A DNA stretch of 64,000 nt, taken from the NCBI RefSeq assembly GCF_036010665.1, contig NZ_CP108581.1, positions 3,143,501-3,207,500 of the forward strand, written 5' to 3'. The first letter of the stretch is position 1. Every line of letters begins with the position of its first letter. This stretch comes from Microbispora sp. NBC_01189 (GTDB taxonomy: Bacteria > Actinomycetota > Actinomycetes > Streptosporangiales > Streptosporangiaceae). The notes below the pieces were generated by a model, which saw nothing but the letters and a program-made list of their open reading frames with translations, made no database searches and was not told where the DNA came from. Shown here in pieces: positions 58,788 through 64,000 of this stretch. The position numbers and the translations under genes were made by a program.

Positions 58788-59335
58788 GACGTTCCCTTCG
58801 CGGGCTCGGCGGCGCGTACGCCGTAGGCGGCAAGGTCGGAACCGACGAGTTTCAGGTTGCGCGCCAGCCGTCGGCGCGCGCGGTGGAGGCGGAGGCGCAC
58901 CGCGCCGCGGGAGCAGCCCAGCAGAGTGGCGATCTCGGCCGTGTCCAGGCCCTCCCAGCCGACCAGGGCCAGCAGCTCGCGGTCCCGCTCTCCGAGCAGG
59001 CGGAACGCCCGGCGGACGGCGTCGCGGTCGTGGCCGGGGGTGGAGTCCTGCCAGGCGGTGAGCTCCGCCCGGAGCCGGGTGGCGAGCGCCGTGCGCCGGG
59101 ACGCGCCGCGCCGCTGGTTCGCGAGCACCCGCCGGGCCACGCCGTACAGCCAGAGCCTGGCCTCCCGCCCCTCGGGAAGCTCGTCGATGCGGCGCCACGC
59201 CGTCGTGAACGTCTCGGCGATGGCGTCCGCGGCGTCGTCGGGCGAGCCGGTACGCCGCCATACATAGGTCAGGAGGTCGGAGTAGTGCGCCTCGTAGATC
59301 TCCTCGAAAAGCCTTCTGCGTTCCGGGGGGCCCAT
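58784..59335 (-). CDS. ECF RNA polymerase sigma factor
   Basis: Region 2 (LFEEIYEAHYSDLLTYVWRR, then DDAADAIAETFTTAWRRIDE) and region 4 (RDRELLALVGWEGLDTAEIA, then LLGCSRGAVRLRLHRARRRL) are complete in about 183 residues. The ATG at 59335 (MGPPERRRLFEE) is preferred to the open frame above. It is coupled to its membrane partner by an ATGA overlap. Confidence 0.88.
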   Translation of the reverse strand: MGPPERRRLFEEIYEAHYSDLLTYVWRRTGSPDDAADAIAETFTTAWRRIDELPEGREARLWLYGVARRVLANQRRGASRRTALATRLRAELTAWQDSTPGHDRDAVRRAFRLLGERDRELLALVGWEGLDTAEIATLLGCSRGAVRLRLHRARRRLARNLKLVGSDLAAYGVRAAEPAKGTS

Positions 59336-59413
59336 GCGGCCGTCCTTCCTGTGGGGAGGTCGTCGGCCCCGCACATGTCCGGCTCACCCGGACGCGTTAC
59401 AGGCTCCGGCCGC

Positions 59414-60292
59414 TCACGGCACGCGCAGCAGGTCGATCACCCCCGTTGTGCCCTCGCCGTCATGGCCGTCGGCCAGTCTGCGCTCCATGAGGGTCGTGAA
59501 CGGGGTGAGCAGTTCGGGACTGACCCTCTGCTCCCCGGCCGTACGCAGCAGGGTCGCGTTGCCCCGGACCATCATCGCCAGGCTGGACGTGACGTTCCTC
59601 GTGTAGTCGCCGCTGTCCAGATGGTCGGCGACGCCGTACGCGTATGGGGTCATCGCCCTCAGCCAGCCCACGACGAGATCGGCGAACTCCTTCGGGGCGA
59701 CGTCCTCCCGGGTGAGGGCGAAGGCGTGCGCGACTCCGGCGAACATCCCGGTCATCGCGCTGAGCAGCGCGACGTCGAGGAGGGCGGCGAGCCCAGGGTC
59801 CTCCCCCGCGTAGACGGTTCCGGCGGGTACGGCCAGCGTGCCCGCGTGGTCCTCGAACAGCGCCCGGGAGCCGCTGTAGAAGACGTACGCCCCGGAGCTC
59901 GCCGTGCCGATCATTGGCGGGACCGCCATGACGCCGCCGTCCAGGAAGCGGGCACCGCGTTCGCCGGCCCACCGGGCGCGGGCGCGGGCCTCCTCCGGGG
60001 TGCCGGTGGTGAGGTCGACCAGGTCCTTGCCGGACAGGTCGGCGCCGTCGAGAACCTCGCCGGCCGAGGCGTGGTCGAGCAGGCAGACGATCACGAGGTC
60101 GCTCGCGGCCACGGCCTCGGCGGGGGTCGCGGCGACGCGGGCACCCTGGCCGGCGAGTGCTTCGGCACGCGTGGCGGTGCGGTTCCAGACGGTCAGCGGG
60201 TGGCCGGCCGTGAGCCAGGCGCGGGCGAGCGCGCCGCCCATCGCGCCCAGGCCGAGGAGAGACAGTGCGGACTTCTCAACGGTGTGGGTCAT
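59414..60292 (-). CDS. NAD(P)-dependent oxidoreductase, beta-hydroxyacid dehydrogenase/imine-reductase-like
   Basis: The Rossmann start is SLLGLGAMGGALARAWLTAG, then TVWNRTATRAEALAGQGA and DLTTGTPEEARARARWAGER, then FLDGGVMAVPPMIGTASSGA. The C-terminal helical bundle fits the 6-phosphogluconate/hydroxyisobutyrate dehydrogenase superfamily. The GxPxxxG and missing catalytic Lys suggest an imine-reductase-like member. ATG 60292 is divergent from an HxlR regulator, which probably controls it. Confidence 0.85.
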   Translation of the reverse strand: MTHTVEKSALSLLGLGAMGGALARAWLTAGHPLTVWNRTATRAEALAGQGARVAATPAEAVAASDLVIVCLLDHASAGEVLDGADLSGKDLVDLTTGTPEEARARARWAGERGARFLDGGVMAVPPMIGTASSGAYVFYSGSRALFEDHAGTLAVPAGTVYAGEDPGLAALLDVALLSAMTGMFAGVAHAFALTREDVAPKEFADLVVGWLRAMTPYAYGVADHLDSGDYTRNVTSSLAMMVRGNATLLRTAGEQRVSPELLTPFTTLMERRLADGHDGEGTTGVIDLLRVP

Positions 60293-60388
60293 GCCGGTTA
60301 GGCTGGTCGCGAACCCCGAGTCGATCAAGTACGCACTTTCGGGTGGGTGGTTACCCCGGGGTGAGCGAGCAGCCGGAAGGGGTGGGCC

Positions 60389-60760
60389 ATGCGGACCTCG
60401 CGGAGGCCGGGAGCGTCCGTCTGCGGGCTCGACGCGGCGATGGACGTGATCGGCGGGAAGTGGAAGAGCTCGATCCTCTGGGCGCTGAACGAACACGCCT
60501 GCCGTTTCGGCGAGCTGCGCAGGCTCCTCCCCGGCGTGACCGAGAAGGTGCTCGCCTCGCACCTGCGTGAGATGGAGGCGGACGGCATCGTGCACCGCGA
60601 GGTGTACGACGAGGTGCCGCCGCGGGTGGAGTACTCCCTGACCCCGCTCGGTGTCGCGCTCAACGAGGCGCTCGCCCCGCTCGGCGTGTGGGGACGGGAG
60701 CACCTGCTCGGCGGACGGGACGACCACCACGCCCCCTCCACGACCGGCGACCGTGGATAG
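60389..60760 (+). CDS. HxlR-family transcriptional regulator
   Basis: This 123-residue winged-helix protein has a conserved core DVIGGKWKSSILWALNEHAC, FGELRRLLPGVTEKVLASHL and an HREVYDEVPPRVEYSLTPLG wing. It contains two N-terminal Cys, one (VCGLDAAM) in the place of the redox or ligand-sensing Cys of the family. Divergence from the oxidoreductase gene across about 95 bp suggests local control. Confidence 0.88.
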   Translation: MRTSRRPGASVCGLDAAMDVIGGKWKSSILWALNEHACRFGELRRLLPGVTEKVLASHLREMEADGIVHREVYDEVPPRVEYSLTPLGVALNEALAPLGVWGREHLLGGRDDHHAPSTTGDRG

Positions 60761-60780
60761 CGGCGTTCGCCCGGATCCGG

Positions 60781-61239
60781 TTACGGCGTCGTCTCGTGCC
60801 CGGGCTCCCCGGGAGTGCGGCGCTGCTGTTTGAGCTCCGCCTCGAAGAGGTGGCGGCGGCCGCGGGCCAGTTCGTCGCGGGCCTGCCGCTCCAGCTCCTG
60901 GAAGACCGCGTAGTAGCCGTCGTCGTACTCCTCGACGATCTGGAAGGTCCAGCGTCCCTGGAGGACGTTGCGGCCGATGAGCTCGCGTTCGATCCGGTCG
61001 GCCCACTTGTCGTGCCCGGCCTGACGCAGCAGCCGTACGGCGTTGTCCAGCTCGAAGTCCGCCGTGCCGGTGAGCTGGTGGAAGGCGTACAGGTGGCCTC
61101 TGACGCGGTGGATCGTCTCCAGCGCCTTGCTGAGCCGGCCCAGCGCGTCGACGGTGACGTCGTCGAGGCCGGGCGGGCGGCGGTGATCGGGATCGGGCCG
61201 GGCCGGGAGGCCCTCGCCGGATTCGTCGCGTTCGGTCAT
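60781..61239 (-). CDS. Hypothetical protein (152 aa), helical
   Basis: From ATG 61239 (MTERDESGEG) it encodes an acidic N-terminus, then helices ETIHRVRGHLYAFHQLTGTA and RQAGHDKWADRIERELIGRN with FQIVEEYDDGYYAVFQELER. Actinobacterial homologues are annotated as conserved hypothetical; I cannot assign a function. It follows the CDP-alcohol phosphatidyltransferase gene on the same strand with about 60 bp between. Confidence 0.7.
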   Translation of the reverse strand: MTERDESGEGLPARPDPDHRRPPGLDDVTVDALGRLSKALETIHRVRGHLYAFHQLTGTADFELDNAVRLLRQAGHDKWADRIERELIGRNVLQGRWTFQIVEEYDDGYYAVFQELERQARDELARGRRHLFEAELKQQRRTPGEPGHETTP

Positions 61240-61302
61240 GCCCCCACCGCTACCCACCGCACCCGCGTCTCTACCAGCGTCTTCAGCAGGCAGGAGGCGG
61301 CG

Positions 61303-62181
61303 TCAGCCGGAGGCGCGGATCCCGGCGAGCACGCGGGACAGGTCGCGTGACGACAGCAGGAGCTTGTACATGATCGCGGCCTCGAACAGCAGCAGCAGGG
61401 CCGCCGCGCCGATCGTCACCGGCACGATCGCGCCGGTCAGCGGCCCGACGATGAACACCGCCATCTGGAACTCGATGCCGCTCATCAGATGGGTACGGAT
61501 CCGGTGCGCGCGCAGCCACTCCCGCAGCCGCGGATACCAGGAGAAGCGGCTGCGGAACTCCTCCTGCAGGTCGACGGTCGTGACCAGGCGCACCCTGATC
61601 TCGTCCGGGTCGTCGTCGGGGTCCTCGCGCAGCAGCGCCCGCGGAAGGGGCACGGGGTCGCCGGACGACTCGCAGTAGGCCCTCCGCACCCTGCGCCGCA
61701 TCTCCCGGCGGACCTTCGCGATCTGCAGGGCGTCGATGTAGCGGAGCATGTCGAGGAACACCACCGTGATGCCCAGCAGCGGGTAGACGTCGTCGCCGGT
61801 CGCGCGGTACTGCCCCCACACCAGCGCGATGGTGCAGGCCAGCACCCTGATCCGGTCGAAGACGTAGTCGAGCCAGCCGCCGAGGACGGTGCCCGTCCCC
61901 TTCAGCCGGGCGATCTTCCCGTCCATGCAGTCGAGGACGAAGCTCAGGTGATAGAGCACGGCCCCCGCGACCAGCCACGACCACTCCGCCCGCAGGAAGC
62001 ACCAGGCCGACCCCAGGCCGAGCGCGAAGGCGCCCCAGGTGATCTGGTTGGGGGTGACGGACGTGCGGTTGGCGGTTCCGACGACCAACCGGCCGGCCAG
62101 GGGATCGACCAGGAACACGGTCCACCAGGCGTCGCGCGCCTTGTACGTCTGTGAGCGTACGTCGTGAATAGTGAACTTCAT
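61303..62181 (-). CDS. CDP-alcohol phosphatidyltransferase family membrane enzyme
   Basis: The family signature D-x2-DG-x2-AR-x8-G-x3-D-x3-D appears in full in LDCMDGKIARLKGTGTVLGG plus WLDYVFDR. It has about six membrane helices plus a long polar loop (RRAYCESSGDPVPLPRALLR; EDPDDDPDEIRVR). The enzymes transfer a phosphatidyl-type group from CDP-activated donors to alcohols such as inositol or glycerol phosphate. The specific acceptor is not clear. Length about 292. ATG 62181. Confidence 0.9.
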   Translation of the reverse strand: MKFTIHDVRSQTYKARDAWWTVFLVDPLAGRLVVGTANRTSVTPNQITWGAFALGLGSAWCFLRAEWSWLVAGAVLYHLSFVLDCMDGKIARLKGTGTVLGGWLDYVFDRIRVLACTIALVWGQYRATGDDVYPLLGITVVFLDMLRYIDALQIAKVRREMRRRVRRAYCESSGDPVPLPRALLREDPDDDPDEIRVRLVTTVDLQEEFRSRFSWYPRLREWLRAHRIRTHLMSGIEFQMAVFIVGPLTGAIVPVTIGAAALLLLFEAAIMYKLLLSSRDLSRVLAGIRASG

Positions 62182-62243
62182 CTTTTAGGGGGGCTTTCTG
62201 GTTGTTCGGCGAGTCACGTGTTCGGCGAGTCACGGGGGAAACG

Positions 62244-62375
62244 TCAGAAATCGTCGTCCAGATCTTCCGTTTCGTCCGCTTCGTCGTCCTGGTCGAGTGC
62301 GTGCGAGTCGTCGCCCGGATGCGGCTCGTCGGCGTCGAACAGGGCGACCATCAGCAGGAGAAGAGTTCTGAGCAT
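62244..62375 (-). CDS. Possible 43-residue acidic small protein
   Basis: From ATG 62375 it encodes MLRTLLLLMVALFDADEPHP, then an Asp/Glu-rich tail ending DEADETEDLDDDF. A hydrophobic N-terminus plus acidic tail suggests a small secreted or membrane-associated peptide. The ribosome-binding site is weak (AAAGGCACAGGC). The neighbouring 62380-62560 region has no gene. Confidence 0.4.
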   Translation of the reverse strand: MLRTLLLLMVALFDADEPHPGDDSHALDQDDEADETEDLDDDF

Positions 62376-62603
62376 GCCTGTGCCTTTGGGTCGGCATTCC
62401 TTCGGCGTTTCTGCGAAGTTTCTTCGGTGCTTCTTCTGGGCTTCTTCTGGGCTTCTTTTCCTGTGGCTCATCAAAGCACTCGCCGGCCGCCTCTCGCGGC
62501 TTTTTCCCGGGGTGCCCGGGCATGCGAAATCGCCAAACAGCGATAAATGCGGATTTAAGCGGGCGCGCCTATCGGGCGCGCGCCGGCCCGTCAGGCTGGC
62601 CCG

Positions 62604-63236
62604 TCAGGCCGGCCCGCCGACGCCCCGGGCGAGGGGAGCGCGCCAGCCGTACCGCATGGCGAGGATGCGGAGCGCGAAGGCGAGCACGGCCGAGGACAGG
62701 GTGGCGGCGAATCCCCGGATGTCCATCGCGTACAGGGTGGCCATAGCCGTCGAGCCGAGCATCGCCGGCACCGCGTAGAGCTGGCGGTCGTAGAGCAGGG
62801 TCGGCATCTCGCCGGACAGGACGTCGCGGAGGACGCCGCCGCCGACGGCCGTGCAGACCCCGAGCAGCACGGCGTGCAACGGCGAGAGGCCGTACGCAAG
62901 CGCCTTGGCGGTGCCGACCGCGCAGAACAGGCCGAGGCCGGCCGCGTCGAAGACGAGCACGCCGGGCATCGCCCGCTCGACCTGCGGATGCCAGAAGAAG
63001 GCGATGGCGGTGGCCGCGATCGGCACGAGGAGATACCAGGTGTCCCGGAAGGCGGCGGGCTGCACGCCGATGAACAGGTCGCGCGTGATCCCGCCGCCGA
63101 CGGCGGTGAAGAACGCGAGCACCGCCATGCCGACCACGTCGAGCCGTTTGCGTACGCCCTGCAACGCGCCGGAAAGGGCGAAGACGAAGATTCCGGCGAG
63201 GTCGAGCGCGGGAGTCACAGCTGTGGAGTCTTCCAC
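62604..63236 (-). CDS. TRIC-type (UPF0126/YadS-like) cation channel family protein
   Basis: This 210-residue protein is an internal duplication of three membrane segments. Each half has the glycine-rich GGGITRDLFIG and GGGVLRDVLSGE motif typical of bacterial TRIC homologues. They form trimeric monovalent cation channels. The GTG start is at 63236 (or 63218). The palindromic CACAGCTGTG lies at the start and again 18 bp upstream, a possible operator. Confidence 0.88.
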   Translation of the reverse strand: MEDSTAVTPALDLAGIFVFALSGALQGVRKRLDVVGMAVLAFFTAVGGGITRDLFIGVQPAAFRDTWYLLVPIAATAIAFFWHPQVERAMPGVLVFDAAGLGLFCAVGTAKALAYGLSPLHAVLLGVCTAVGGGVLRDVLSGEMPTLLYDRQLYAVPAMLGSTAMATLYAMDIRGFAATLSSAVLAFALRILAMRYGWRAPLARGVGGPA

Positions 63237-63296
63237 ACGGCTTCCCCACAGCTGTGAGACGGCTCCGGCACGGCCGACGGCCCTACCTGGGGCGCG

Positions 63297-64000
63297 TCAC
63301 CCCTCCAGGCCGTCGGAGGTCGGGGAGGGGGACGCGGAGGGGGTGGGGGAACCGGCCGGCAGGGCGCTGCCGCGCTTCCACTGGGTCCAGTTCAGCTGCC
63401 AGTAGCTCCAGCCGTTGCGCCAGTCGAGCTTGCGCTTGGTGCCGGTGACCTGGACGACGTCGCCGCGCTGGCTGATGCCGTAGAACCACTTGGCCCCGGC
63501 GGGGGTGGCCCGCACGCAGCCGTGGCTCTGGTTCGACCTGCCGAGGAACTGGTAGGCGCCCGCGCTCTGGTGGACGTACTCGCCGCTGTCGGAGATCCGG
63601 ACCGCCCAGGGGATCTCCAGCTTGTAGTAGAGCGGGTCCTTCGGGTCGGTGACGCCGAGCCAGGACGAGGTCATGGTCTCGACTGGCTTCTTGCCCATGG
63701 CGAGGTGGACGCCGCTGGTCGTCAGGTAGACGTCGACGCCGTTCCTGACCAGGCCGCCGCGGCCCGCGCTGATCGGGATGGTCTTGGCGAGCCTGCCGTC
63801 GCGGCGCACCTTCATCACGTGCTTCTTCGTGTCGACGACCGCGATGTTGGCGGTGCCGACCGCGAAGCGGCGCGAGACGTCCTCGGCGGCCTCGTTGCCG
63901 GGGATCCGGCTCAGCAGGGCCTTGAAGAGCACCTTCTGGTGCGGCTTCCAGTAGGTCTTGGTCCGATAGACGACCTTGCGGTCGGAGACCCAGCGCCACG
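63297..64000 (-). CDS. L,D-transpeptidase (YkuD domain), N-terminus outside window
   Basis: The catalytic motif is SHGCVRATPAGAKWF with the nucleophilic Cys, and FLGRSNQSHG supplies the conserved upstream residues. An upstream Ig-like region continues past the edge (WRWVSDRKVVYRTKTYWKPH). The C-terminal tail is Trp-rich, then Ser/Pro low-complexity (SPTPSASPSPTSDGLEG). Such enzymes make 3-3 peptidoglycan cross-links or attach surface proteins. It resembles LdtMt2-type actinobacterial enzymes. Confidence 0.9.
   Translation of the reverse strand, partial: WRWVSDRKVVYRTKTYWKPHQKVLFKALLSRIPGNEAAEDVSRRFAVGTANIAVVDTKKHVMKVRRDGRLAKTIPISAGRGGLVRNGVDVYLTTSGVHLAMGKKPVETMTSSWLGVTDPKDPLYYKLEIPWAVRISDSGEYVHQSAGAYQFLGRSNQSHGCVRATPAGAKWFYGISQRGDVVQVTGTKRKLDWRNGWSYWQLNWTQWKRGSALPAGSPTPSASPSPTSDGLEG

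Overview
The window is high-GC actinobacterial DNA. Three SigE/ECF-type sigma factors, a WhiB-like protein, a mycothiol-type PIG-L amidase, an NBR1-Ig XRE protein, GTG starts and start/stop overlaps together suggest Streptosporangiales (a Streptosporangiaceae-like genome). The genus cannot be fixed from the sequence.

Layout. 1-3.0 kb is a graveyard: a truncated I36-type inhibitor gene, a short tail fragment, and a lamin-tail gene split by a complete IS1182-like element (729-2642, 18-bp perfect terminal repeats, 8-bp target duplication). 3-33 kb is chromosomal. It holds two MFS exporters, a WYL regulator beside half a VOC gene, a secreted beta-helix protein under a LacI-type operator, PIG-L amidase, a sigma factor with a membrane partner, MBL hydrolase, Ca2+/H+ antiporter, a NUDIX-NYN fusion and an M15 peptidase. 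It continues with a coupled operon (Lgt-fold protein, membrane protein, tetraether-synthase-like radical SAM enzyme, membrane protein), an ankyrin protein, AAA ATPase, a MauE plus Cys-rich protein pair, SNase-excalibur, MarR/YceI, tRNA-Ser(GCT), a second graveyard (GNAT and SDR fragments) and a secreted RNase with barstar inhibitor.

33.85-53.85 kb is an actinomycete integrative and conjugative element (AICE) of about 20 kb in tRNA-Arg(ACG), bounded by 43-bp direct repeats. Most backbone genes run on the minus strand: an early set (small proteins, RapZ-C, NUDIX, WhiB-like, RRQRL-like), transfer genes (Spd-like, FtsK/TraB), SSB, DNA methylase, prim-pol, a DUF3631 helicase-like protein, xis and int. 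A KorSA-like GntR regulator faces them across a repeat-rich operator. Two unusual repeat patches (eight GCCGTACC units; eight CTAG sites) are candidates for origin and clt sequences. Cargo includes a tandem-HNH protein at the left end and, at the right end, an overlapping DUF262 / HEPN / cytosine-methyltransferase operon that looks like a phage-defence system. A third copy of the tRNA 3' end at 55.17 kb bounds a decayed second element with a broken integrase.

55.2-64 kb is chromosomal again: M23 peptidase, XRE-TM-NBR1 protein, sigma factor with partner, oxidoreductase/HxlR pair, CDP-alcohol phosphatidyltransferase, TRIC-type channel and an L,D-transpeptidase that runs off the right edge.
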